Shown: in pieces, positions 51,735 through 61,083 of the stretch
How the letters are laid out: each line of letters begins with the position of its first letter
Numbering within the stretch: position 1 is the stretch's first letter
Origin: Dyella_A sp049445995
Lineage (GTDB): Bacteria > Pseudomonadota > Gammaproteobacteria > Xanthomonadales > Rhodanobacteraceae
Direction of reading: 5' to 3'
Assembly (NCBI RefSeq): GCF_049445995.1
Contig: NZ_JBMSDZ010000004.1
Span: 176,442-240,441, forward strand
Length of the DNA stretch: 64,000 nt
Translations under genes and position numbers: made by a program
The notes under the pieces: generated by a model
Databases searched by the model: none
What the model was told of the DNA's origin: nothing
The model's input: only the letters and a program-made list of their open reading frames with translations

Positions 51735-54578
51735 TCAGCGCAGCGCGAGGAAATCCGCGCTGACCACGAAGCGCACCGCATCCAGTCGCAGCCGCGACCT
51801 GGGCAGCGCTTCCAGCAGCGCGTCGCGCTCGGCCTGCACCATGGCGATTTCGTCGGCGCTGATCGAGGGGTTCACCGCCCGCAGCGCGTGCAGGCGGGCC
51901 AGTTCGGCATCGAGCGTCTCGGTGGCCAGCGCGGTGGCTTCGGCCACGCGTTCGGCGGCGCGGCTGCCGGCGGCGGCTTCCGCCTTCTCCAGCATCGGCG
52001 GCACCAGCTTGTTGAGGAACTTGCGGTAGCGCGCCACCTCGATGCTGCGGTCGGCCGCCTTGCGCAGCGCGATCTCGCTGGGCTGGAAGTCGTCGCGCTC
52101 GGCCAGTCGGGTGTCGATGGTGACCACGATCGGCAGCGTCGGCAAAAAGCGCTCGGCATCGAGCCCGCGGTCGGCCACGCATTCGAGCAGGTAGACCGCC
52201 TGCAGCAGCACACTGCGCGGGCCGAGCACGTCGTCGACCATGAAGGCCGCGTTGCCCTGCTCGCCGGAGAGCGCGAGATCCATCGCGCCCATCACCAGCG
52301 GGTGATCCAGCCGCAGCAGCGGCAGCTCCTCGCGCGCCAGCGCCACGTCGCGATCGAAGGTGACCGAGATCGGCCCGTCGGCGAAGCCGGGCAGGGCATC
52401 CGTGGAGAGATACTGCGGATCGAGCAGCAGCACCTTCGGGCCGAGCTCCTCGGCGTGGATGCCGAACTGTTCCAGCAGGCGCTGCACGAAGGCGTCGCGC
52501 GAGGGGTCGACATCCTCACGACGAAACGCCTGGCTCAGCTCCTCGGCGTGCAGATCGCGGCTGGCGGCCAGTTCCAGCAGGTGGTCGCGGCCGGCGCGGA
52601 TCAGCTCGGCCAGCTCCTCGTGGCTGGCGCGGGTCTCGGCGATCAGCACGTCCAGCTCCTGGTCGCGGCCGTCCGCACTGCGGGCATGTTCGCTGGCCAG
52701 CTCGGCCAGAGGCGCGCCGTAGCGGCGCAGCAGTTCGCGGCCGTCGGCCGGGCTGGTGCGGAACGCGTCCAGGCCCTCGTCATACCAACGCGCCAGCACG
52801 TGCTGCGCGCTGCCCTCGACGGCCAGGATGTGGATGGAAATGTCGTGCTGCTGGCCGATGCGGTCGAGCCGGCCGATGCGCTGTTCGAGCAGGTCGGGAT
52901 CCAGCGGCAGGTCCCACAGCACCAGGCGATGGGCGAACTGGAAGTTGCGTCCTTCCGAGCCGATCTCCGAGCACAGCAGCAGGCGCGCGCCATCCGGCTG
53001 GGCGAAGAACGCCGCGTTGCGATCGCGCTGGATGATGCCCAGCCCTTCGTGGAAGCGCGCCAGCCCGGCGCCGGTGCGCGTGCGCAGGGCTTCTTCCAGC
53101 GCCAGCACCTTGGCCTGGCTGCGGCAGATCAGCAGGAACTTGTCCTGCGGGTGGTTTTCCAGCAGGTCGACCAGCGCCTGCAGGCGCGCGTCCTCGCTGT
53201 AGTCCAGCGCGAGGATTGGCGCGGGCTGCTGGATGTCGGCGTGGAACTCGGCCAGCAATGACTGGCGCGCGCCCTCGTCGAGCAGGTCCGGATCGAGCAG
53301 GTGCCACACCGGCACGCGTCTGGGAAAGCCGCCGATGCCGGCGCGGCGGTTGCGGAACATGGCGCGGCCGGTGCCGTGGCGGTCGATCAGCGCGGCGAGG
53401 ATGGCGCGCGCGTGCTCGGGCTTGATCTTCGTCTCGGCCAGCTGCGCGGTGAGCTCGGTGTCGCCGGCCAGCGCGGCGGCCAGCATGCTGCGCTGCTCCA
53501 CGCTGAGCGGCTGGTTTTCCAGCAGGCGGTCGGCCACCTGCGACAGCGCCTGGAAGGTATCGGCCTCGGCGAGGTAGGCGTCCAGATCGCTGTAGCGCTG
53601 CGGATCGAGCAGGCGCAGGCGGGCGAAATGGCCGCTGCGGCCGAGCTGCTCGGGCGTGGCGGTGAGCAGGATTACGCCGGGCGTCTGCGCGGCGAGCCTT
53701 TCCACCAGCGCGTAGCGCGGGCTGGCCGCTTCCGGCGTCCACTCCAGGTGGTGCGCCTCGTCGACCACCAGCAGATCCCAGCCGGCGTCGAGCAGCTGCT
53801 GCGCGCGCCTGGGCGAGGATTCCAGGAAGCCGAAGTCGGCGATCACCATCTGCTCGTCCTCGAACGGATTGCTGCCCGGCTCGGACTGCTCCAGCGCCTC
53901 GCAGCGCTCCTCGTCGTAGATCGCGAAGCTGAGGTTGAAGCGGCGCATCAGCTCGACGAACCACTGGTACACCAGCGTGTCCGGCAGCAGCACCAGCGCG
54001 CGCGCGGCGCGGCCGGTGGCGAGCTGGCGGGCGAGGATCATGCCGGCTTCGATGGTTTTTCCTAAGCCCACTTCGTCGGCCAGCAGCACGCGGGGTGGAC
54101 GGCGCGCCGCGGCGATGCCAGCCACGCGCAGCTGGTGCGGCACCAGGCCTACGCGCGCGGCGGCCAGACCCCAGGTGGGCGAGCGGCGGGCTTCGGCGCG
54201 GCGGCGCAGGGCGTCCAGGCGCAGCTCGAACTGGGCCACCGGATCGGTGCGCCCGCCGATCAGCCGATCGTCGGCCTGGCTGACGCTCTGTTCGTCGTCG
54301 AGCTGGCCTTCCTCCATCTCGCGACCCTCGCCGCGGTAGACGAACAGCCCCTCGCGCACGTCCACGCGCTCGACCAGGAAGGAGATGCCCTTGCCGGCGA
54401 TGCGCTGGCCGGGACGGAACTCGGCGCGCACCAGCGGCGCAGATTCCATCGCGTAGGGCCGCAGCACGCCGGCCTTGGCGAACAGCACCTGCACGCCGCG
54501 GCCCTCGACGCGCAGCACGGTGCCCAGGCCCAGTTCGGGTTCGGCGGTGGAGATCCAGCGTTGACCGGGTACGAACAT
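51735..54578 (-). CDS. rapA: RNA polymerase-associated protein RapA
   Basis: RapA is a Swi2/Snf2-type ATPase that recycles RNA polymerase after termination. The 947-aa protein has N-terminal Tudor-like domains (MFVPGQRWISTAEPELGLGT), Walker A LADEVGLGKTIEAG (Lys174), DEAH box (272-275), LLTATPEQ, and C-terminal helicase motifs SEIGSEGRNFQF and QRIGRLDRIGQ. The ATG at 54578 matches the E. coli start; an in-frame TTG at 54599 would extend it by seven residues. Confidence 0.96.
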   Translation of the reverse strand: MFVPGQRWISTAEPELGLGTVLRVEGRGVQVLFAKAGVLRPYAMESAPLVRAEFRPGQRIAGKGISFLVERVDVREGLFVYRGEGREMEEGQLDDEQSVSQADDRLIGGRTDPVAQFELRLDALRRRAEARRSPTWGLAAARVGLVPHQLRVAGIAAARRPPRVLLADEVGLGKTIEAGMILARQLATGRAARALVLLPDTLVYQWFVELMRRFNLSFAIYDEERCEALEQSEPGSNPFEDEQMVIADFGFLESSPRRAQQLLDAGWDLLVVDEAHHLEWTPEAASPRYALVERLAAQTPGVILLTATPEQLGRSGHFARLRLLDPQRYSDLDAYLAEADTFQALSQVADRLLENQPLSVEQRSMLAAALAGDTELTAQLAETKIKPEHARAILAALIDRHGTGRAMFRNRRAGIGGFPRRVPVWHLLDPDLLDEGARQSLLAEFHADIQQPAPILALDYSEDARLQALVDLLENHPQDKFLLICRSQAKVLALEEALRTRTGAGLARFHEGLGIIQRDRNAAFFAQPDGARLLLCSEIGSEGRNFQFAHRLVLWDLPLDPDLLEQRIGRLDRIGQQHDISIHILAVEGSAQHVLARWYDEGLDAFRTSPADGRELLRRYGAPLAELASEHARSADGRDQELDVLIAETRASHEELAELIRAGRDHLLELAASRDLHAEELSQAFRREDVDPSRDAFVQRLLEQFGIHAEELGPKVLLLDPQYLSTDALPGFADGPISVTFDRDVALAREELPLLRLDHPLVMGAMDLALSGEQGNAAFMVDDVLGPRSVLLQAVYLLECVADRGLDAERFLPTLPIVVTIDTRLAERDDFQPSEIALRKAADRSIEVARYRKFLNKLVPPMLEKAEAAAGSRAAERVAEATALATETLDAELARLHALRAVNPSISADEIAMVQAERDALLEALPRSRLRLDAVRFVVSADFLALR

Positions 54579-54650
54579 GGCAAAACCGCGCAGCGACAAA
54601 GGCCGAGGATTATCCGCCCCTTGTCGCGCGCAGGGAACAGCGCGCGCCGA

Positions 54651-55328
54651 TCAAGTCTCGCTCCATTCGCGCAGCAGGTTATGGTAGACGCCGGTGAGCT
54701 GCAGCACCGCCGCCGCGTCGGCACGACTGGCGCGCAGCGCCTGGATCGACTGGTCGAGCTCGAACAGCGTGCGGCGGCGGCGCTCGTCGCGCACCAGGCT
54801 CTGCACCCAGAAGAACGCGGCCAGACGTGCGCCGCGCGTCACCGGCATCACGCGATGCAGGCTGCTGGCCGGATAGATCACCAGGTCGCCGGCCGGCAGC
54901 TTCACCGCATGCTCGCCGTAGGTGTCGCTGACGATGAGCTCACCGCCGTCGTAGCTGGCCGGATCGGCGAGGAACAGCGTGCCGGCGATGTCGCTGCGCA
55001 GCTGGTTGCCGTCGGGCAGTGCCATCACCGCGCCGTCGACGTGGAAGCCGTATTCGCCGCCACCCTCGTAGCGGTTGAAGCGCGGCGGCAGCATGCGCAG
55101 CGGCAGCGTGGCGGCGTGGAACAGCGGATGGCGCGCCAGTGCCGACTGCACCTGCGCGGCCAGCGCATGGCGCAGCGCCGAGGCGTCCGGCAGTTGCCGG
55201 TTGCGCTTCACCTCGCGACCCTGTGCGCCCACCGTCTCGCGTCCGTCGGCCCAGTCGGCGTCGTCCAGCGCACGGCGCACTTGGCTCAGTTCGACGGAAT
55301 CGAGCACGGCAGGCAGGTGCAGCAGCAT
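54651..55328 (-). CDS. piuC: Fe(II)/2-oxoglutarate dioxygenase PiuC-like (PKHD-type hydroxylase)
   Basis: A 225-aa hydroxylase with the iron triad His96-x-Asp98 (YGFHVDGAV) and His158 (SSLHRVMPVTRGAR), where the arginine binds 2-oxoglutarate. PiuC proteins are iron-repressed and typically adjoin a TonB receptor gene, as here (55343 onward, 14 nt upstream). The substrate is not established. A Fur box upstream of the receptor probably controls both. Confidence 0.93.
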   Translation of the reverse strand: MLLHLPAVLDSVELSQVRRALDDADWADGRETVGAQGREVKRNRQLPDASALRHALAAQVQSALARHPLFHAATLPLRMLPPRFNRYEGGGEYGFHVDGAVMALPDGNQLRSDIAGTLFLADPASYDGGELIVSDTYGEHAVKLPAGDLVIYPASSLHRVMPVTRGARLAAFFWVQSLVRDERRRRTLFELDQSIQALRASRADAAAVLQLTGVYHNLLREWSET

Positions 55329-55342
55329 GGCGCAGAGTCCGG

Positions 55343-57634
55343 TCAGAAGCGGAAGTTGGCGGTGAGCATCGCCGATCGCGGCGTGCCGGGCGTGTAGCGA
55401 TAGCCGCTCTTGTTGATCGCGGCCACGTGGCGCTTGTCGAACAGGTTGTACAGGTTGAGCTGCACGCTCAGGTGCTGGTTCACCGGCAGGCTGGCCACGG
55501 CATCGAACACCCAGTACGCCCCGGTGGAGGTCGGCGTGCCGATGGCGCCATCGGTGCCGCGCTTGAGTCCGCCCACGTAGCGCGCGCCGCCGCCGAGGGT
55601 GAGGCCGGAGGTCCAGCGGTAGGTGGTCCAGCTGGTGAAGGCCCGCTTCGGGGTGTAGGCCAGGTCGCGCGAACCGTCGCTGCTCACCACGGCGCCGGTG
55701 CGCACGGTGGCGTCCATCGTGGTGAAGCCGGCGCTGATCGCCCAGTGCTCGGTGAGCCGGCCGATCGCGCCCAGCTCCACGCCCTGCACGCGCTTGCGGC
55801 CCACCTGGTAGTACTGCTGGTCCACCGGGTCCTGCACCAGCTCGTTGCTGACGGTGGTGCGATAGAGCGCGCCGGTGAGCAGCAGCTTGCCGTCAAGCAC
55901 ATCCCACTTGGTGCCCACTTCCACCGTACGGGCCTTCTGCGGATCGAGGTTGGGGTTGTCCGCGCTGTTCGCCGCGCTGCTCAGGGTGAGCGTATTGCCG
56001 CCCGGCGGCTCCTGCGACTGCGCCACGTTGACGTAGAGGCTGCCGTTCGCCACCGGCTTGTACAGCACGCCGAGCTTGTAGTTGGGGAGGTTGCCGGACA
56101 CTCGCGTGGCCAGTCCTGGAACCGGCGTGCCCTTGGGCAGCGCGCCGCAGGCCGGCGCGTTGCGTGCGCCGCACAGCACGGTGCTGTCGAAGTCGGTGGT
56201 GTAGTGGTCGAAACGTGCGCCGGCATGGATCTTCCAGCGTTCGCCGAAGCTCAGCGTGTCGAAGGCGTAGACCGCGGCCGTGCGGGTGACGCCGCGACTG
56301 CGCGCACCGGTGCGACCCACCAGCAAGCCGCCGACGTCGGCATCGGGCGCGTACAGGCTGGCCGCAGGGAGCTTGCTGTCGCCCGGCGCGGCCCGACCGA
56401 TCGCACGGGCTTCCTCGCGCGTCAGCTCCACGCCCAGGCTCAGGTCGTGATCGACGTGGCGGCCTTCGGCGTGCACGCGCAGATTGGTCTGGTTGGTGAG
56501 GATGCGGTGGGTCTGGTCCTTGAACGTGGGCAGGTCGCGGGTGATCGTCCAGGTGCCGGGATCGGCGGGGTCGGGCGTGAGCAGGTTGGCCGCGGTCGTG
56601 CGGTAGGAGATCAGCTGGTAGTCCTGGTGGGTGCGGGCCCAGCGTGCGGTGTCCTGCAGCGTGACGTCGGGCGAGAAGTCGTGTTGCACGATGGCGGTGA
56701 GCATGTCCGAGCGCACGTCGTCGTGGTCGCCCAGGGTGCCGTAGAAGTTCGACGGGTCGACCGGCGCGGCGTCATCCAGGAACGGGCGCGTCGGGTCGGG
56801 CGTGCCGTAGCCGGGCAGGCCGACGGTGGGGACGCCGCCGTCCGGACGGTTGTGCTGGGTGACGTGCAGCGCATCGAGATAGATCCGCGTGGCCGTCTTC
56901 AGGCCGAACGCCAGCGAGGGCGCCACGCCCCAGCGCTTGTTGCGCACGTCGTCGCGGCCGGGCACGCCGCTGTCCTGGCCCAGCACGTTGAGCCGGAAGG
57001 CGGCGGTGGGCGACAGCGTCTGGTTCCAGTCCGCGGTGGCGCGGCGCTGGGTGGCGCTGCCGTAGGCGAGGGAACCGGCCAGCGCATCGGCCGGCATCGG
57101 CTGCCTGCTGACCAGGTTGATCGCGCCGGTGGGCGCGGTGCGGCCGTAGGTGGTGCCGTCCGGACCCTTGGTGACCTCGATCTGCTCGAGGTTGAACACG
57201 TCACGCGAGTAGGAGCCGAGGTCGCGCACGCCGTCGACGAAGATGCTGCCCGAGGTGTCGAAGCCGCGCATGGTGATGCCGTCACCGGTGGTTGTGGTGC
57301 CGTTCTCGCCGGCGTAGAAGGTGCCCACGCCCGGGCTGTTGCGCAGCGCCTCGGTGAGTGTGGTGGCGCCCTGCTGTTCGATCAGGTCGCGGCCGATCAC
57401 CTGCACGGTCTGCGCGGTATCCAGCAGCGTCTGGGTGTACTTGGGCGAGGACAGCTGGTCGACGCGGTAATCCGGGCCGCGGTTCGCTTCCACCTTGAGG
57501 CCGGGCAGGTTGCGCGCCTGGGCTATCTGGGCGTGGGTGCCTACGTCGGTGGCCCCGGCCGTCTGGGCGATGGTCATGCCGGCGAGCAGGGCGGTGGTGG
57601 GAAGGGCGCGCTTGCGCGCAGTGATGAAAGCCAT
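55343..57634 (-). CDS. TonB-dependent catecholate siderophore receptor (Fiu/PiuA-like)
   Basis: A 763-aa outer-membrane receptor: signal peptide from the ATG at 57634 (ALPTTALLAGMTIAQTAGA), plug domain with QTVQVIGRDLIEQQGATTLT and DGITMRGFDTSGSIFVDGVR, and a 22-strand barrel ending MLTANFRF with a terminal Phe. AAGGACAAAGG precedes the start. The pairing with piuC and the Fur box indicate iron-siderophore uptake. The gene-free stretch upstream (57635-57947) carries the Fur box. Confidence 0.94.
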   Translation of the reverse strand: MAFITARKRALPTTALLAGMTIAQTAGATDVGTHAQIAQARNLPGLKVEANRGPDYRVDQLSSPKYTQTLLDTAQTVQVIGRDLIEQQGATTLTEALRNSPGVGTFYAGENGTTTTGDGITMRGFDTSGSIFVDGVRDLGSYSRDVFNLEQIEVTKGPDGTTYGRTAPTGAINLVSRQPMPADALAGSLAYGSATQRRATADWNQTLSPTAAFRLNVLGQDSGVPGRDDVRNKRWGVAPSLAFGLKTATRIYLDALHVTQHNRPDGGVPTVGLPGYGTPDPTRPFLDDAAPVDPSNFYGTLGDHDDVRSDMLTAIVQHDFSPDVTLQDTARWARTHQDYQLISYRTTAANLLTPDPADPGTWTITRDLPTFKDQTHRILTNQTNLRVHAEGRHVDHDLSLGVELTREEARAIGRAAPGDSKLPAASLYAPDADVGGLLVGRTGARSRGVTRTAAVYAFDTLSFGERWKIHAGARFDHYTTDFDSTVLCGARNAPACGALPKGTPVPGLATRVSGNLPNYKLGVLYKPVANGSLYVNVAQSQEPPGGNTLTLSSAANSADNPNLDPQKARTVEVGTKWDVLDGKLLLTGALYRTTVSNELVQDPVDQQYYQVGRKRVQGVELGAIGRLTEHWAISAGFTTMDATVRTGAVVSSDGSRDLAYTPKRAFTSWTTYRWTSGLTLGGGARYVGGLKRGTDGAIGTPTSTGAYWVFDAVASLPVNQHLSVQLNLYNLFDKRHVAAINKSGYRYTPGTPRSAMLTANFRF

Positions 57635-57793
57635 GCCTTTGTCCTTGTCGCATCGGTCTTGCCGTCCGGTGGTGAATACGGGCAAGTCACCACCGTCCGA
57701 TACCGCCTGGTGCGGTGCCGGAGACCGGGATTGGTGGGTGCGCTGGCTGGCGGGCGTGAGGCGAGGGCTGGGCGCGGAGGCCACAATCATATC

Positions 57794-57815
57794 TAAATGA
57801 TAATGATTTGCAATA
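57794..57815. promoter_or_regulatory. Fur box upstream of the TonB receptor
   Basis: On the minus strand TGCAAATCATTATCATTTA matches the Fur palindrome (GATAATGATAATCATTATC) with a perfect ATCATTATC core. It is the only strongly AT-rich patch in the upstream region, about 160 nt before the ATG. It predicts iron repression of the receptor and piuC. Confidence 0.75.
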
Positions 57816-57947
57816 GCATGGACTGAACCCTTGCGATCTGCCGTCATCGTTCGGTCGATGGCGTGCCCGATGGCCTCTGTCGGGGGGGCAGTCGCATCCG
57901 GATGCGCCGATGCCGATGGCCGCGATCAATTCAGGAACACAGGAACT

Positions 57948-58390
57948 TCAGCCACTTGATGTGGCGATGGGGGTCTCGGTCAGGTGCGGCTTGAGCCCGT
58001 GGGCGTGCCAGACCTTGAGCACGGTGGTGTCGGAGATCCCCAGCTTGGCGGCGAGGGTACATGTGCTCCAGTGGGTGGCATTCTCGGGCAAGGTCGGGTC
58101 GTCATCTGCACGATGTGCGCCGCATCGATATGGGACTTGCGTCCGCTGCGCGGCAGATCGCCGGATACCGCCGCGATGCCGCCCTGCGCAAAGCGCTTGC
58201 GCCATTCGATGACCTGATTGCGACTGATCTGCAGACGCCGCGCGATCTCGTGATTTCCTATGCCTTCGGCCGCCAGCAAGACAATCCGCGCGCGTCGCAC
58301 CGTCCGCGCATCCATCGTCTGCGAGCGCGCGCGACGCTTCAGTTCGGCCCGCTGTTCATCGGTCAGCGTGATGGCAACGGCACTCTTCAT
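57948..58390 (-). pseudogene. IS630-family transposase fragment
   Basis: From ATG 58390 the frame reads as the N-terminal helix-turn-helix domains of IS630 transposases (ITLTDEQRAELKRRARSQTM, NHEIARRLQISRNQVIEWRK, GGIAAVSGDLPRSGR). Near 58091-58104 a single-base indel shifts the match to another frame (LPENATHWSTCTLAAKLGIS, TTVLKVWHAHGLKPHLTE). The sequence ends about 145 codons in, before the whole catalytic DDE domain. Both frameshifted and truncated, so inactive. Confidence 0.85.
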
Positions 58391-58466
58391 CGTTCGCTCC
58401 AGTCCCGAGGAACGTCGACTGGACCCAAGCGAAGGAAAATAGTTCATTTATTTCGCAAGCACTACA

Positions 58467-58859
58467 TTAGATCAGACCCATGTAGCGCAGCATCAGCAGC
58501 ACGACCGCGCCGCCCACCGCCAGCAGCACGATGCGACGCACGCGCGTGACGGTGTGCTGGCGCCGGGTGATCGGCGAGGGATGGCGTGCCGCCGCCAGCG
58601 CGTCGCCGTGACGGATCACCGGATCGATGCCGATCTCCCTCAGCAATTCGCGCGCGCGGGTGTAGTCGTCGGCGTGGGTCACCCACACCTGCGGCCACTG
58701 CTCGCGGCTTTCGCGCTGCTGGATGTAGCTGAAACGCTGGTGCGCGCGGCGGTTCCAGCGCGAGACGTTCTGCACCTGGCACTCGATGCCGTGCTGGTTG
58801 AGCAGGGCGACGAGGCGGTCGATGTTGGGCTGGTGCGGTGAGGTGTAGAGCTGGCGCAT
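58467..58859 (-). CDS. DUF2007-like signalling/pathogenicity-related protein
   Basis: A 130-aa protein. The N-terminal DUF2007 pattern (MRQLYTSPHQPNIDRLVALL, HGIECQVQN) is followed by VWVTHADDYTRARELLREIG and a C-terminal membrane helix (about 107-127). The family is annotated as putative signal-transducing or pathogenicity-like but has no proven role. It follows tesB by 16 nt on the same strand. Confidence 0.8.
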   Translation of the reverse strand: MRQLYTSPHQPNIDRLVALLNQHGIECQVQNVSRWNRRAHQRFSYIQQRESREQWPQVWVTHADDYTRARELLREIGIDPVIRHGDALAAARHPSPITRRQHTVTRVRRIVLLAVGGAVVLLMLRYMGLI

Positions 58860-58875
58860 GGTCGGATTCCGTCGG

Positions 58876-59742
58876 TCAGCTGTCGCGCAGGCGGATCAGG
58901 CCTTCCTGCGCGGTGGAGGCGATCAGTCGGCCGTCGCGGCTGAAGATCTGTCCGCGGGCCAGTCCCCGCGCGCCCTGTGCGGTGGGGCTGTCGAACGAGT
59001 ACAGCAGCCACTCGTCCACACGGAACGGGCGGTGGAACCACAGCGCGTGATCCAGGCTGGCCATCTGCACGTTGTGCGTCATGTACGAGATGCCGTGCGG
59101 CAGCGTGGCGGTGCCGATCAGGTGGAAGTCCGAGGCGTAGGCCAGCAGTGCGCGATGCAGGATCGCCGAGTCGCCGATCGGCGCGGTGAGGCGGAACCAG
59201 ATGTGCTGGATCGGCGGACGCTTGACCGGATGCAGGTCGTCGCGCGGCCACACCTGGCGGAACTCGAACGGACCGTCGATGCCCAGCCAGCGCTGCAGCT
59301 TCACCGGCAGCTTGGCCAGTTCCTCGGGGCTGAGGTGACGCATCGGCTCCAGGTCGTCGGGCGAGGGCACCTCGGGCATCGAGGTCTGGTGCTCGAAGCC
59401 CTTTTCCGGCTCCTGGAACGAGATCGAGCCGTTGAGGATCGGCTGGCCGTGCTGGATCGCCACCACCCGGCGCGAGGAGAACGTGCCGCCGTCGCGGGTG
59501 CGCTCCACGCTGTAGACGATCGGCGCGTCGATGTCGCCGGCGCGCAGGAAGTACGCGTGCAGCGAGTGCGCCTCGCGGCGCGGGTCGACGGTGCGCTGGG
59601 CGGCGGACAATGCCTGTCCCAGCACCTGGCCGCCGAACACGAAGCGGGTGCCGATGTCGCGGCTCTGGCCACGGAAGAGGTTGTCTTCCAGCCGTTCCAG
59701 GTCCAGCAGGTCGACCAGTTCCTGGACGTGTTCCTCGCGCAT
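58876..59742 (-). CDS. tesB: Acyl-CoA thioesterase II
   Basis: A 288-aa double-hotdog thioesterase hydrolysing medium- to long-chain acyl-CoA. Recognised blocks are LFRGQSRDIGTRFVFGGQVL, SLHAYFLRAGD (hotdog 1), the catalytic Asp205 in YASDFHLIGTATLPHG, and SLDHALWFHRPFR. The length matches E. coli TesB (286 aa). Upstream is a 35-bp palindrome. Confidence 0.95.
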   Translation of the reverse strand: MREEHVQELVDLLDLERLEDNLFRGQSRDIGTRFVFGGQVLGQALSAAQRTVDPRREAHSLHAYFLRAGDIDAPIVYSVERTRDGGTFSSRRVVAIQHGQPILNGSISFQEPEKGFEHQTSMPEVPSPDDLEPMRHLSPEELAKLPVKLQRWLGIDGPFEFRQVWPRDDLHPVKRPPIQHIWFRLTAPIGDSAILHRALLAYASDFHLIGTATLPHGISYMTHNVQMASLDHALWFHRPFRVDEWLLYSFDSPTAQGARGLARGQIFSRDGRLIASTAQEGLIRLRDS

Positions 59743-59837
59743 GGGCTGCTCGATAAGTGGAGGAAATCAGCCGGCGATTATAGCGGGGTGGGGTGGTGGG
59801 GATCCGGACGAGCACCGGGCTGGCCATTGGGATCCGC

Positions 59838-59910
59838 GGCGAGCACCCGCCCCTCACCCCAGCCCTCTCCCCGTCGGGGAGAGGGCTGGGGTGAGGGGCG
59901 GGTGCTCGCC
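59838..59910. repeat. Perfect 35-bp palindrome with 3-nt loop
   Basis: Left arm 59838-59872 and right arm 59876-59910 are exact complements (core CCCTCACCCCAGCCCTCTCC and inverse). It lies between the divergent upstream of tesB and the 3' end of the AmpD-like gene; the short palindrome at 48964-48984 is its core. It is a dispersed repeat type rather than a normal terminator (no T-run). Confidence 0.92.
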
Positions 59911-59937
59911 AGCGTGCTGAACGCAGGTAGCGGCTCG

Positions 59938-60495
59938 TCAACCCTGAACCCGCCGCAGCCCGCACCCCGCCAGCACCGCATCCCACGGAAACAGCGGCCC
60001 CGGATCGAGCTTGCGCGGCACCTCCCGCGAGGGATCGTCGCTGGCCGGCATCCGTGCGGTGTCCAGATCCTCGTGCCCGGCGATCTCGCGTAGGTGGGGA
60101 AACTCGCGCCGGAGCTCGGCCAGCAGGTCCAGCAATGCGGCGATCTGCACGTCCGGGTAGGGCTCGGTCATCGTCTGCTGGCGCGAGTCCCACCAGTGCG
60201 GGTAGCGCCCCCGGTTCACCAGCTCGATGCCGATGGAGTGTGCGTTGTGGCCGCGCACGTGATGCGCCACGCGGGTGCCGGGCACGTAGCGTTCGATGCG
60301 GCCGTCGCGGTCGATGTAGTAATGCCCGCTGTTTCCGGTGCCGCTCGCGTGCTGCAGCCGTTCGCCGTACTCGCGCGCGGTGGCCAGGTCCGGCAGCTCG
60401 GTGCAGTGGATCACCACCCGGCGCACCGCGTCGGCCGGGCGTTCGGCGAGGCGGTCGACGTAGGGCAGGGGGTGGTCGCGGATGAGCGGTGGCAT
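59938..60495 (-). CDS. AmpD-like N-acetylmuramoyl-L-alanine amidase
   Basis: A 185-aa amidase_2/PGRP-fold zinc enzyme with no signal peptide, so probably cytoplasmic. Zinc and catalytic residues are visible in VVIHCTELP (His30), IAGHEDLDTARM (His141) and RKLDPG (Lys162, Asp164). It resembles AmpD, which removes the peptide from anhydromuropeptides during recycling, complementing AmgK/MurU at 5-6.7 kb. Because the sequence around the active site differs from textbook AmpD (long VPRKLDPG insertion), I call it AmpD-like. Confidence 0.85.
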   Translation of the reverse strand: MPPLIRDHPLPYVDRLAERPADAVRRVVIHCTELPDLATAREYGERLQHASGTGNSGHYYIDRDGRIERYVPGTRVAHHVRGHNAHSIGIELVNRGRYPHWWDSRQQTMTEPYPDVQIAALLDLLAELRREFPHLREIAGHEDLDTARMPASDDPSREVPRKLDPGPLFPWDAVLAGCGLRRVQG

Positions 60496-60555
60496 GGGCG
60501 AAAGTCTCGCACGGCGCCGGGTATCATGGACGGCCCGCCCCGCCCAGGAGCCGCC

Positions 60556-61083
60556 ATGCGCAGCCCGATCATCCTCTCGCACGGTTCCGACTCCGGCCCC
60601 GATGCCACCAAGGTCAGCGCGCTGGCCGCGCTAGCCGAATCGCTGGGCTGGAGCACGCGGCGCCCCGATTACCGCGAGGACGACGCGTTGGGATACGCCG
60701 GCTCGGTGCCGGCCCGGCTGGCCCGGCTGCGCGCCGTGATCGAGGCGCAACCGGCGCCGCCGGTGCTGGTGGGCTCCAGCATGGGCGCCTTCGTCTCCGG
60801 GCTGGCCTCGCTGGAGCATCCGGTCGCCGGCCTGTTCCTGCTGGCCACGCCGGAGAGCATTCCAGGCTGCGAGGTCGATTTCGACGTCACCCCCGACGTG
60901 CCCACCCTGCTGATCCACGGCTGGCGCGACGAACTGTGCCCGCTGGACGACATGTACACCTTCGCCGCGCGTCGTCAGCTGCCGCTGCTGATCCTCGACG
61001 ACGACCACCGCCTCGGCGACAGCGTGGAGGCGATCGCCAGCCAGTTCCGGTTGTTCCTCGACCAACTGGCGGCGCGCGCATGA
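60556..61083 (+). CDS. Small alpha/beta hydrolase
   Basis: A 175-aa single-domain hydrolase: ILSHGSDSGPDATKVSALAA at the start, nucleophile elbow VGSSMGAFVSG, acid in IHGWRDELCP and histidine in DDDHRLGDS. Length and pattern fit the RBBP9/YcfP-like group; the substrate is unknown. AGGAG lies five nt before the ATG. The stop overlaps the rlmKL start by 4 nt. Confidence 0.88.
   Translation: MRSPIILSHGSDSGPDATKVSALAALAESLGWSTRRPDYREDDALGYAGSVPARLARLRAVIEAQPAPPVLVGSSMGAFVSGLASLEHPVAGLFLLATPESIPGCEVDFDVTPDVPTLLIHGWRDELCPLDDMYTFAARRQLPLLILDDDHRLGDSVEAIASQFRLFLDQLAARA

Noticed and set aside
55139..57796. An 885-codon plus-strand ORF opposite the TonB receptor
   Set aside because: Shadow frame without any motif; the minus strand encodes a complete receptor with signal peptide and terminal Phe.
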